Positions 1 through 6,587 of a stretch of DNA of 7,690 nucleotides are shown one piece after another. A program made the translations under genes and the position numbers. The notes under the pieces are model-generated. The model ran no database searches and had not been told where the DNA came from. It saw only the letters and a list, made by a program, of their open reading frames with translations. Origin of the DNA: Microcaldota archaeon. GTDB taxonomy: Archaea > Micrarchaeota > Micrarchaeia > Anstonellales > Bilamarchaeaceae. Each line of letters opens with the position of its first letter. Position 1 is the first letter of the stretch. Location of the stretch: NCBI GenBank assembly GCA_018813445.1, contig JAHJBR010000133.1:1-7690 (forward strand). Direction: 5' to 3'.

Positions 1-1
1 A

Positions 2-772
2 ATAGGAATAGGAGTAATAAACAATCCAGAATTGAATTCTCTTGCAGTAAGCCCAAACATGATTGCTGAAATACTTTTATTCATTGCCTTCCAACGCCAC
101 CTGAACGATCTATACAGAAAAATGCTCTACGAAACTTACGACCGTGCAAAAGGTTATCCTGCTGCTTTTTCAACCGCTCTTGCATCTCTTATGAAAAAAG
201 GCCATGAAAATGAAGTAAAAGAAGGTGTCCAACGCCTTTTTTCAGAGGAAAAAAGAGAAGAAGCATGTGGATTAATTGCCTCAATAGGAGAAAATAAAAT
301 CTCCTCTGAATTCAAAAATGAATTATTACACAGTGCAAGGGAAGGCTGGGATATGGAAAAAGCCAATGCACTTGCAGGTCTTGCCCCTTTAGTGGTGGTC
401 GATTCCGAAATAAAAGACTATTTCATAAGCGTTCTAGATGGATGGGACGATGATGCAAGATGGTTTTGTGCAGGGGTACTCTCAGAAGTAAAGGATGAAA
501 GCGCAGCAAAAAAAGCATTTGAACTAATTCAAGAGGAAAAAGACCCAGAAATGCTCAACCAGCTCCTAAAAATACTAGAAACCAATGAAACATTTTCCAT
601 ACATCTAATTGAAAAAAGGCTCAACGCAACAAAATCCAAAAAAGAAGCCAAAGTTATTTTAGATATTCTTCTAAAAGCAGGAAAAACCAAAAAGTTAAAA
701 GAAATGCTTGCTAAAATAAGAAATGCAGTTTCAGAAGAAATAGCTGCACTGATTGATTCAGTAATAAAGTGA
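2..772 (+). CDS. Helical (HEAT-like) repeat protein, 5' partial
   Basis: The frame is open to the left window edge, so the true start is probably upstream. Internal TTG (32) and ATG (59) codons have no ribosome-binding site at normal spacing. The visible 5' portion encodes a Gly/Ile-rich stretch (IGIGVINNPEL) and a hydrophobic segment (MIAEILLFIAF) that could be one membrane helix or a buried helix. The remaining roughly 200 residues are charged, almost entirely helix-forming, and look like successive helix pairs of about 30-35 residues, for example AAKKAFELIQEEKDPEMLNQLLKIL and the following Lys-rich pairs. This suggests an alpha-solenoid of HEAT type, used for protein binding. I do not recognise the family. 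The TGA stop (770-772) lies inside the ribosome-binding region of the Dim2-like gene, so the two are co-transcribed and probably translationally coupled. A role in ribosome maturation would be inference from this pairing only. Confidence 0.6.
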   Translation: MGIGVINNPELNSLAVSPNMIAEILLFIAFQRHLNDLYRKMLYETYDRAKGYPAAFSTALASLMKKGHENEVKEGVQRLFSEEKREEACGLIASIGENKISSEFKNELLHSAREGWDMEKANALAGLAPLVVVDSEIKDYFISVLDGWDDDARWFCAGVLSEVKDESAAKKAFELIQEEKDPEMLNQLLKILETNETFSIHLIEKRLNATKSKKEAKVILDILLKAGKTKKLKEMLAKIRNAVSEEIAALIDSVIK

Positions 773-773
773 T
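769..773 (+). promoter_or_regulatory. Ribosome-binding site deciding the Dim2-like start
   Basis: GTGAT, part of the archaeal GGTGATC-type anti-16S motif, lies 4 bases before ATG 778. This favours ATG 778 over the in-frame GTG at 769, which would have to be both start codon and binding site. The motif overlaps the TGA stop of the upstream gene. Confidence 0.55.
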
Positions 774-777
774 TCTT

Positions 778-1290
778 ATGGAGATAATAAATATTCCAGT
801 TCAAAGAGTGAGCAATCTACAAGATGCAAAAGCAAGACTAGAAGAGCTCACGAATACAAAGATCAATATAAGCGAAGAAGGACAGATCATACTTCAGGGA
901 GACAGTGCCAGCGAATTTTTCCTAAAAGATGTAGTAAAAGCAATAGGCCGTGGTTTTGATCCAAAAGATGCAGAAATCCTTTTTAAAGACGATTATTCTT
1001 TGGAAATTGTTGATTTAAAGGATGTATGCAGGAATGAAAAAGATCTTCAAAGAGTACGCGGACGAGTTATTGGAGAAGAAGGAAAAATGAAAACTGAAAT
1101 AGAAAACGCCACTGATTCCAAACTCTGCATTTATGGATGGACAGTTGGAGTGATAGCGCCATTAGATACAATGGTTTATGCACTCAAAGCAATAGACAAA
1201 ATAATGCGTGGATCCCAGCTAACCACGATTTTCAACGACCTTGCAAGATACAAAAAGGAAATACTTGCAAACCGTCTTCTAGGGAAATAG
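778..1290 (+). CDS. Archaeal Dim2/Pno1-like two-KH rRNA-processing protein
   Basis: A 170-residue RNA-binding protein of the archaeal Dim2 (Pno1/Krr1-like) family. Family members bind the 3' region of 16S rRNA during small-subunit maturation in the cytoplasm. An N-terminal KH-like domain (residues 2-60) lacks a GxxG loop, as is usual in this family, and ends in the characteristic AIGRGFDPKDA segment. The second KH domain (about 75-160) has a clear GxxG loop at I98-G99-E100-E101-G102 within RGRVIGEEGK. The C-terminal part, from MRGS to LARYKKEI, matches the usual closing helix. Length is close to the normal 170-220 residues. ATG 778 is chosen because the GTGAT site precedes it and MEIINIPV is the usual opening. 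The gene follows the helical-repeat gene directly, and its TAG lies within the 3' end of the minus-strand regulator (12-base overlap). The fold and family are seen in the sequence; the rRNA role is family knowledge. Confidence 0.9.
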   Translation: MEIINIPVQRVSNLQDAKARLEELTNTKINISEEGQIILQGDSASEFFLKDVVKAIGRGFDPKDAEILFKDDYSLEIVDLKDVCRNEKDLQRVRGRVIGEEGKMKTEIENATDSKLCIYGWTVGVIAPLDTMVYALKAIDKIMRGSQLTTIFNDLARYKKEILANRLLGK

Positions 1291-2307
1291 ATTTCCTTTT
1301 CCCCTAGATTTTTTAGTCACTATTACTTTGGGCAGCATTTGCGGCATGAAAATAAACTTCCTTTCACTCAAATATCTAAATACCTCTATTTCATCTATAT
1401 ATTCCCCAAACTTATCTTTAGTATCTGATATAATATCTCTAAACTGCTCTTCAGTCCTAACTTGCACTTCAGCTTCCATATCCCACCCACCTACTGATTC
1501 TATGAAATACACTGTATTCGGATGACTACAAATGAAATTCCTTAATTCTGAAAATTTTTCCTTAGATATATTCTGTAGAGAAAAGTGCAGTTTGTAATAT
1601 CTAATCCCAAGTTTATCCAATCCCAATACTGGTCTATAGGAAACTATTATTCCGTCTTTTTCCATTTTCTTCATTCTTTCATTGAATGTCCTTGCATCCA
1701 TGCCTGAAATCTCAGCAAGTTCTCTCATGCTTGCCCTTGCGTTTGCAGCAAGCGCATCCAAAACCATCCAATCCTTTTGATCTATCTCTAATTTCTCTCC
1801 CCTTACACTATTGAATACTTTTGCACCGTGTCTTGCTTCCCTACTTTCCATAATGCACCAATGTGGCATGTATACCCCTCTTCCATAAATTGATATGTCA
1901 GTATCCATTATGTAATTCCTATATTCAGAAAGCAAACTTGTCCAAACCTCAGTTATATCAGAGGCATTTTTAGTAACTACCCAAATGAAAATATCCCAAA
2001 TTCCCTCTGCCTCAAAAACAGCTTGTATCCTATCATCTCTTTCAAGAAACTGTAGTATTTCCTCGCGCTTCACCGGAGTATCCCCTTTCAACTTTATGAA
2101 GAATCTGAAGGAAAAGAAATTCAGTTTCCCAGCATTCACAGTAGTCTGATAGAATTTGATTATGCCTTTTCCTTCCAACTGTTTTATTCTATAGTGCACT
2201 GCTTCCTTGCTCAGGCCCACCCTTTTACCCAACTCAGTCAGACTGATTCGTGCATTAATATCTAATTCCGACAATATCTTTCTATCTTTAATGTCCAATA
2301 GTTCCAT
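1279..2307 (-). CDS. Tandem-domain Lrp/AsnC-family transcription regulator
   Basis: A 342-residue protein that is a head-to-tail duplication of an Lrp/AsnC unit. The first winged helix-turn-helix is at about residues 5-55 (DIKDRKILSELDINARISL, then the recognition helix LSKEAVHYRIKQLE). Its ligand-binding (RAM-like) partner is at about 62-150 and contains EGIWDIFIWVV. The second HTH is at about 175-225 (IDQKDWMVLDALAANARAS, with MDARTFNERMKKMEKDGII). The second RAM-like domain is at about 232-325 and includes VGGWDMEAEVQV. Classical Lrp proteins have one HTH and one RAM domain in about 150 residues, so this polypeptide carries a pseudo-dimer. The G-x-WD segments sit where Lrp proteins contact effectors, but no effector can be assigned. 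Start ATG 2305-2307 has only a weak TGAG upstream, and a TATA-like element about 30 bases away implies a very short leader. The gene faces the ATPase/array operon across 114 bases, so control of that operon or itself is plausible but unproven. The 3' end overlaps the Dim2 gene. Confidence 0.88.
   Translation of the reverse strand: MELLDIKDRKILSELDINARISLTELGKRVGLSKEAVHYRIKQLEGKGIIKFYQTTVNAGKLNFFSFRFFIKLKGDTPVKREEILQFLERDDRIQAVFEAEGIWDIFIWVVTKNASDITEVWTSLLSEYRNYIMDTDISIYGRGVYMPHWCIMESREARHGAKVFNSVRGEKLEIDQKDWMVLDALAANARASMRELAEISGMDARTFNERMKKMEKDGIIVSYRPVLGLDKLGIRYYKLHFSLQNISKEKFSELRNFICSHPNTVYFIESVGGWDMEAEVQVRTEEQFRDIISDTKDKFGEYIDEIEVFRYLSERKFIFMPQMLPKVIVTKKSRGKGNLFP
1283..1314 (+). terminator. 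Hairpin plus oligo-T terminator between convergent genes
   Basis: A perfect inverted repeat, GGAAAT-AG-ATTTCC (1283-1296), spans the Dim2 stop codon. A wider imperfect pairing joins CTAGGG at 1279 with CCCTAG ending at 1307. T4 (1297-1300) and T6 (1309-1314) follow on the plus strand. Oligo-T is the main archaeal termination signal, so this should end the plus-strand transcript. Its effect on the opposing minus-strand transcript is unclear because no comparable T run is seen in that direction. Confidence 0.5.
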
Positions 2308-2334
2308 AATCTCATTTAATTTATATACAAAAAT

Positions 2335-2343
2335 CCTTAAATA
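2335..2343 (-). promoter_or_regulatory. Candidate TATA element for the Lrp-like gene
   Basis: Read on the minus strand this is TATTTAAGG, a typical archaeal TATA box with its centre about 32 bases before the start codon. A start site about 26 bases downstream would leave a leader of only a few bases, consistent with the weak ribosome-binding site. Another AT-rich element (TATATAAA, about 2322-2329) is too close to the ATG to place transcription upstream of it. Confidence 0.35.
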
Positions 2344-2368
2344 CTTGTCTTTTTAGTAAAATTTGCAA

Positions 2369-2390
2369 TAGAGAATTTAATATAGCTCTA
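2369..2390. promoter_or_regulatory. Possible operator: inverted repeat around the TATA element
   Basis: TAGAG (2369-2373) and CTCTA (2386-2390) are exact inverted half-sites separated by 12 bases, and the plus-strand TATA candidate lies between them. Binding of a dimeric regulator here would block TBP/TFB. The neighbouring double-Lrp protein is the obvious candidate, but a 5-base arm can arise by chance in AT-rich DNA. Confidence 0.25.
2376..2383 (+). promoter_or_regulatory. Candidate TATA element for the array operon
   Basis: TTTAATAT lies about 32-36 bases before the GGTGA ribosome-binding site of the first ORF. A start about 26 bases downstream (around 2406) would leave a leader of about 16 bases that just contains this site. 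The alternative element CTTAAATAC at about 2336-2344 overlaps the minus-strand TATA candidate. Confidence 0.4.
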
Positions 2391-2421
2391 ATTCCTAATA
2401 TTTTCAGCAAAGGTGAACAAA

Positions 2422-2544
2422 ATGGAAGATGAAAACCAGGAAACAAAACCAAATGCAAAGGAATTATTTGGAACAATGAGCGTCCTCCACGAAGCGAAGC
2501 TCATGAAAAATGAGTACATTACCGCACCTCTGATGCTTTTCTAA
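2422..2544 (+). CDS. Small 40-residue protein, first ORF of the array operon
   Basis: This ORF reads MEDENQETKPNAKELF followed by GTMSVLHEAKLMKNEY and ITAPLMLF. It has the best ribosome-binding site of the region: GGTGA at 2412-2416, 5 bases before ATG 2422. Its stop (2542-2544) abuts the GTGA site (2545-2548) that serves the ATPase start, so it is coupled to the ATPase gene. The first third is polar and probably disordered, the middle (about residues 13-32) can form one amphipathic helix, and the end is hydrophobic but too short for a membrane helix. No known family is recognised. It could be a small partner of the ATPase or a leader peptide that tunes its translation. Being a real translated ORF is well supported by spacing and signals; its function is unknown. 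Confidence 0.6.
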   Translation: MEDENQETKPNAKELFGTMSVLHEAKLMKNEYITAPLMLF

Positions 2545-2553
2545 GTGAACACG

Positions 2554-4233
2554 ATGGGAAAAATCAAGAACAAATATGCAGAACTTGCAATGTATTCTCC
2601 AAAGATCACCAAACAGGACTACGAAGGCATTTTTGAAAGATTCATGAAAACAGGTGTTCCGCTTTTTGAATGGCTTGACTTTTCCGGATTCATAAATCTA
2701 AAAGGAATAAATATTCTTCTCCAAAGACACAACAATACGATAAAGATGTATGTTGAAGACAATGGTGGAGTTTACTCTCAATCCGCATTACTTTTCCCGT
2801 TCAGGATGAACGAACCAGATCACATACAGCGCATAAAAGGTTTTTTCACCCTTCAGGCAAAATTTGTAGGCAATACTAAACTATTTGATTTCCTGATTAA
2901 GGAAAACGTCCAGGAAATAAAAGTCAAGATATTCAGGCTTTTTGGAAAGCTCCACGGAGTAGGAATGTTCATCAATAACCGAGATGAAAAAGGCGCACTT
3001 ATTCTTTCAGACCCATCCAAATTCCTTGAAATTGATTTGGAAAACAATCCTGTTTTTTATGTTGAGCTTTTGGATCCAATACCTAAGGCAGTGTATGTAA
3101 CCTCCGATGCTCCATTATTCGAACAGAACGGAGTGCAGATTGGTTTGGATAATTTTAGTGCCCTCCAACACAGCCTAATTGTAGGAACTTCTGGAACCGG
3201 AAAAAGCAGGCTCATTGAAATAATGGTAAAGGCAGTAAAGAAAACGCACCCTGAAGCGCGCATATTAATTATAGATCCACATAATGAATTCTCGAAATCA
3301 TTTACAGGAGAAAAAGTTGTGGACTTTGTCCATAATTACATAGAGCCTTTTGATGTCGGACTAACCAAAAGCCCATTGGTCGCCCAGCTTGTTGCCCAGC
3401 TCATCACCTCCACGATAGGCCAGGAAAACAAATACGCTGAAAGAATAGTATTCTACGCCGTGCATCTGCTTGCATCCATAAACCAGCTTTCACTCACCAA
3501 TCTAAACGCGCTCCTCACCGATTCCTCCAAAAGAATGGAATTCAGCTCAAAATGCGAGAACGATGAAGTGCGCCGCTTCTTCGATGAGGAATTCCAGGAC
3601 ATATACATGCACCATTTCAACGATGCCATACTTCCTGTAATAAATTTCATAGGTGAATACCTTCTTTATATGGGAGAAAATAGGAAGCTAGAAGATTTGG
3701 GAAAAATGATTCAGGACAACCAAGTATCTGTGATTTCCTTCAACCCGCATTTTTTTGGAAGAAGAATAATAAAATTCTTCGCAGGAGCAATAATCAACCA
3801 GATGTACATCATGGCCATAAGCGAAAAACTAGACAAACCAACCATAGTAATTGTGGATGAATTCCCCACAGTCGAAACAAAAGTAGTAAAAGATATTCTT
3901 GCAGAAACAAGGAAATTCAATTTATACATGCATGTTTCAGCACAATATTTGGGCCAGATTTCCCCTCCAGTACTGAACGGAATAATAAGCAACGTGCGCA
4001 ACATAATCTCCTTCAAAGTAACCAAGGAGGATGCAAAGCTCTTGAGTTCAATGATGGAAATAAAAGTTGAGGAATTTTTCAAGAAAAGAGTTAGCCCAAG
4101 CGAGCTTGAGGAAAGCAAAAAGGAAATGTTTGTAAAACTCCATCCAAGGGAATGCATAGTGCGCCTTTTCGACGGAGTTAAATACATTTTGCCAATGAAG
4201 GTGAAAACCGCAGATGTGAGCAAATGGGCATGA
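2554..4233 (+). CDS. HerA/TraG-like (FtsK-HerA superfamily) P-loop ATPase
   Basis: A 559-residue ATPase of the HerA/VirB4/TraG branch of the FtsK-HerA superfamily, whose members form hexameric motors that move DNA or protein. Residues 1-190 form a family-specific N-terminal region without a recognised catalytic motif. The motor follows: Walker A G211-T-S-G-T-G-K217-S218; the HerA-type strand motif ILIIDPHNEF (237-246, D241); Walker B IVIVDEFP (431-438, D435/E436); a sensor segment HVSAQYLGQI with Q464; and SNVRNIISFKV, with R482 as a possible arginine finger, followed by ED-AKLLS. This last arrangement resembles TraG/VirD4-like and DUF87 proteins more than classical HerA, which usually sits beside NurA. 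No membrane segment is evident. ATG 2554 is preferred to GTG 2545 because the GTGA at 2545-2548 is correctly placed as its ribosome-binding site. It lies between the small ORF and the cysteine-rich array (22-base gap), so it is probably the energy source for whatever the array forms. The substrate is unknown. Confidence 0.85.
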   Translation: MGKIKNKYAELAMYSPKITKQDYEGIFERFMKTGVPLFEWLDFSGFINLKGINILLQRHNNTIKMYVEDNGGVYSQSALLFPFRMNEPDHIQRIKGFFTLQAKFVGNTKLFDFLIKENVQEIKVKIFRLFGKLHGVGMFINNRDEKGALILSDPSKFLEIDLENNPVFYVELLDPIPKAVYVTSDAPLFEQNGVQIGLDNFSALQHSLIVGTSGTGKSRLIEIMVKAVKKTHPEARILIIDPHNEFSKSFTGEKVVDFVHNYIEPFDVGLTKSPLVAQLVAQLITSTIGQENKYAERIVFYAVHLLASINQLSLTNLNALLTDSSKRMEFSSKCENDEVRRFFDEEFQDIYMHHFNDAILPVINFIGEYLLYMGENRKLEDLGKMIQDNQVSVISFNPHFFGRRIIKFFAGAIINQMYIMAISEKLDKPTIVIVDEFPTVETKVVKDILAETRKFNLYMHVSAQYLGQISPPVLNGIISNVRNIISFKVTKEDAKLLSSMMEIKVEEFFKKRVSPSELEESKKEMFVKLHPRECIVRLFDGVKYILPMKVKTADVSKWA

Positions 4234-4246
4234 ACATTATGAAACC

Positions 4247-4251
4247 GGTGA
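4247..4251 (+). promoter_or_regulatory. Ribosome-binding site of the first array gene
   Basis: GGTGA ends 4 bases before ATG 4256 inside the 22-base gap after the ATPase stop. It fixes the start at 4256, and no promoter-like element fits in the gap, so the genes share a transcript. Confidence 0.6.
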
Positions 4252-4255
4252 AGGG

Positions 4256-5833
4256 ATGGGCGTAAAGGAGGATTTGGATAAGGCTTTCAGAGGCACATTC
4301 TCCTTGATATTCGGGGAATGCAATATAGGGATGGAAGAGCTTGAAAAATACCTAATGCGAGACAATTATCCTTTAGGTTCTCGCAAATCAGCGATTTCAG
4401 GAAAAGAAGTCATTATCTCAAATTCAGTATCCTCTCCTTTGTATTGCAAAAGCGCAAAATTTATACTTCCAAAAGAGCGCCAATCTCTTGTGGAAAAAAC
4501 CCCTACTCTTGATTTGAATAAAATAAAAGACATTGATTCTATTTTGGAATCTTTGGAAGAAATATTCTATTACGAGGGAAGCAGGATAACCGGAAATTCC
4601 AATTGGGTAGACAAAAGCGATAATGTTTCAGATAGCTTTTATGTCTACAAAGCCCATGATGTCTCCAAATCAAGATATGTTGCCTATTCCTCAAGCATCC
4701 GCGACAATTCAGACCATGTATTCGGATGTGCATGGTTCCTTAGGTCCAAATATTTAATACGCGCATTTGATGCAGATTCACTCACACGATGCTTTGAAAC
4801 ATACATGGCAGCTAATTGCTCAGATCTTTTCTTCTCATACAATTGCATGAATTGTAATGATTTAATGTTTTCATTTAACCAGCGCTCCAAAAGAAACATG
4901 ATAGGCAATCTTCAGCTTGAAAAAAGCAAATATATGGAATTGAGAAAAAAACTAATTGAAGAAAGTAGGCAGTATATAGAAAAACACAAAGAATTCCCAT
5001 CAATGTTTGAACTTTCTGCACCAAAAACCATTCCAAGAATAAATGTACATATCAAAAACAAGGAATATGATTTCAAGAAATTGGATGATGCATTTAGAAC
5101 AACATGTCGCATAGTTCTTGGAAAAGAAATCGGCGGGCTTGCAGAATATGAAAAATACCTTATTGATACTGTAGTTCCTGTGAGAAGAATGAAAACACCT
5201 TTTGGAAATGAAACTGTGCATTCTGACATGTTCTTTTTCCAATCAATGCCCAATGAAAGAATTGCAAACATAGAAGAAAGCAGACAGCTAGCTACAATTT
5301 CCATTGAACTTGGACCGAATGAAACCATTTCCCTCAATTCTATCCTTGAAAAAATCAATAATATTGCATTCTTCTGCGCAGAGGTGGATGAAGGTGCAAA
5401 CATAAACAATATGGAGACTTTCTGTGCTTACAATTCTTCAAATACCTACAAAGTGGGTGATGCAACATTTACCAAGAATGCCGCTTGCTGCACTTTAGCC
5501 CATAATTCTGAAAACGTTTTTGGCTGCCAGCGCGCAGTCCACTCCAAATTCTCAATCAGATGCCATGGCTGCAACAACGTAAGTTCAAGCTTTGAATTAG
5601 ACGGCTGTGCAAACTGCATCTCCTGCTATTTCTGCCATAATTCCGAAAACCTCACAGAATGCATGTTCTGCTTCAATGCGAAAAGTCTTAGATATGCGAT
5701 AGGAAATAAAGAAATAGGAAAAGAAGCTTACATGAAAATCAAAAAACTCGTGTTGGACGAAATCACAAAAAAACTGGAAAAGGATAAGAAGCTGAATCTG
5801 AATATTTTTAATGTTGGCTGCAGAGGTAAATGA
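4256..5833 (+). CDS. Fused two-module cysteine-rich 12-residue-repeat protein (type I + type II)
   Basis: A 525-residue protein made of two paralogous modules. Module I (about 1-255) has an N-terminal helical domain (IGMEELEKYL, then AISGKEV), a helix around KDIDSILESLEEIFYYEG, the motif ITGNSNWV, and then a solenoid. Its coils start at residues 152, 164, 176, 188 and 200, exactly 12 apart. It closes with FSFNQRSKRNMIGN and a basic helix. After a linker (about 256-274), module II (about 275-525) repeats the plan: TTCRIVLGKEIGG, helix, then coils at 406, 418, 430, 442, 454, 466 and 478. It closes with FCFNAKSLRYAIGN, a helix, and NVGCRGK. There are 22 cysteines, mostly at coil position 7, including CHGC, CANC, CYFC and CMFC. 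No signal peptide or membrane segment is seen. The closing motif resembles that of cysteine-rich repeat proteins I recall from CPR bacterial genomes. No activity can be assigned. The next two genes together equal this one split in two. Confidence 0.85.
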   Translation: MGVKEDLDKAFRGTFSLIFGECNIGMEELEKYLMRDNYPLGSRKSAISGKEVIISNSVSSPLYCKSAKFILPKERQSLVEKTPTLDLNKIKDIDSILESLEEIFYYEGSRITGNSNWVDKSDNVSDSFYVYKAHDVSKSRYVAYSSSIRDNSDHVFGCAWFLRSKYLIRAFDADSLTRCFETYMAANCSDLFFSYNCMNCNDLMFSFNQRSKRNMIGNLQLEKSKYMELRKKLIEESRQYIEKHKEFPSMFELSAPKTIPRINVHIKNKEYDFKKLDDAFRTTCRIVLGKEIGGLAEYEKYLIDTVVPVRRMKTPFGNETVHSDMFFFQSMPNERIANIEESRQLATISIELGPNETISLNSILEKINNIAFFCAEVDEGANINNMETFCAYNSSNTYKVGDATFTKNAACCTLAHNSENVFGCQRAVHSKFSIRCHGCNNVSSSFELDGCANCISCYFCHNSENLTECMFCFNAKSLRYAIGNKEIGKEAYMKIKKLVLDEITKKLEKDKKLNLNIFNVGCRGK

Positions 5834-5898
5834 AATGGGAATCGAAGAAGCATGGGCAAGTACCTGCAAAATACTTCTGGGGGATGAGATAGGAGAGA
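5627..5898 (+). repeat. Direct repeat copy 1 spanning a module junction
   Basis: This stretch runs from the last coils of the fused gene across its stop into the start of the next gene. It is colinear, without indels, with 7145-7416 at an offset of 1518 bases. It includes an identical 23-base block (5627-5649 against 7145-7167) and an 18-base identical block across the stop/start junction (5822-5839). It shows that the duplicated unit included the junction, not just single genes. Confidence 0.65.
5823..5827 (+). promoter_or_regulatory. Ribosome-binding site encoded in the C-terminal codons of the fused gene
   Basis: GAGGT lies in the codons for the terminal Cys-Arg-Gly-Lys of the upstream protein, 7 bases before ATG 5835. 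It decides that start over the in-frame TTG at 5811. The same arrangement recurs at 7341-7345. Confidence 0.6.
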
Positions 5899-6587
5899 TG
5901 GAAAAATACAGGAATTTCCTAACCGAGGCAATTTCAATTCCTGGAATCAGAAAATCCGCACTCTCTGGAAAAGAAGTGGTGAGCGCTTCCAAGAACATCT
6001 GCTCCTCAGCGAAATTCATAAGGAACGACGAGCAGACTGAATATTCAAGACTAATGAAAGAGCTAAAGCTCGACATCAACTCCATAAAGGACTTTGATTC
6101 CATAATTGCAGCCATTTCCGAACGTGCCTATTATTCTGGAAACATAATTCTGGGTAATTCCAAGGAAGTTGTGGAATCGGATAGGTGCATAAACTCATCC
6201 TATATCCACTGTTCCAAGGAGATCTACGACAGCAAATACGTTGCCTATTCTAATTCAGTAAGATACGGCGAGTATGTATTCGGCTCAGAGCCCATAGGAG
6301 AAACAAAATTCCTGATAAAGGGTTTTGACACTTACAAAAACACCCGCACCTTCAATGTAATGCGGGCATATGTTGGCAGCGACCTTTACTATTGCGGAAA
6401 TATAGAAGGATGCAACAACTGCATGTTCTCCTTCAATCTGAGAAACCGTAACTATTTGATAGGAAATACTCAGTATTCCAAGGAAGAATACCATGCGCTG
6501 AAAACCAAGCTTGTTGAAGATATGCATCAGATCCTGGTGGGCAAGAAAACCCTACCCACCATCATGGACATTATAGGTGATTCCTGA
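5835..6587 (+). CDS. Type I module protein of the cysteine-rich repeat array
   Basis: A 250-residue stand-alone counterpart of the first half of the preceding fused protein. The N-terminal domain reads STCKILLGDEIGEMEKY, then SALSGKEVV (about 41-49). The helix KDFDSIIAAISERAYYSG and the motif IILGNSKEVV (about 104-113) follow. Solenoid coils start at residues 133, 145, 157, 169, 181 and 193, each exactly 12 apart. The closing motif is FSFNLRNRNYLIGN, followed by YSKEEYHALKTKLVEDM. Only 7 cysteines remain, because several coil positions that are Cys in the relatives are Ser, Gly or Val here (for example FGSEPIG where others have FGC). So the fold, rather than the cysteines, seems to be what is kept in type I. 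ATG 5835 is chosen from the GAGGT site 7 bases upstream; the upstream TTG would remove this logic. The stop overlaps the next start as TGATG. It is cytosolic by appearance, with unknown function. Confidence 0.82.
   Translation: MGIEEAWASTCKILLGDEIGEMEKYRNFLTEAISIPGIRKSALSGKEVVSASKNICSSAKFIRNDEQTEYSRLMKELKLDINSIKDFDSIIAAISERAYYSGNIILGNSKEVVESDRCINSSYIHCSKEIYDSKYVAYSNSVRYGEYVFGSEPIGETKFLIKGFDTYKNTRTFNVMRAYVGSDLYYCGNIEGCNNCMFSFNLRNRNYLIGNTQYSKEEYHALKTKLVEDMHQILVGKKTLPTIMDIIGDS
6576..6581 (+). promoter_or_regulatory. Ribosome-binding site of the type II gene, within the upstream gene
   Basis: GGTGAT sits 5 bases before ATG 6587, inside the last codons (Gly-Asp-Ser) of the type I gene. Together with the TGATG overlap it indicates coupled, roughly equimolar production of the two module proteins. 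Confidence 0.6.

Noticed and set aside
32..61. TTG 32 or ATG 59 as the true start of the first gene
   Set aside because: Neither has a ribosome-binding site at normal spacing (GGAG at 11-14 is too far from 32), and the frame is open to the window edge.
3711..4223. Long minus-strand reading frame opposite the ATPase motor region
   Set aside because: It lies antisense to conserved Walker B and sensor motifs, has no ribosome-binding site or recognisable domain, and has the composition expected of a shadow frame.
2554..4233. Calling the ATPase HerA of the NurA-HerA end-resection pair
   Set aside because: No NurA gene is nearby, and the N-terminal region and C-terminal motifs look more like TraG/DUF87 proteins, so only the superfamily is assigned.
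4912..6115. Two minus-strand reading frames of about 165-172 codons opposite the array genes (4912-5409 and 5597-6115)
   Set aside because: The plus-strand frames here show a conserved paralogous protein with synonymous differences; the minus-strand products are Ser/Phe-rich shadows without start signals.
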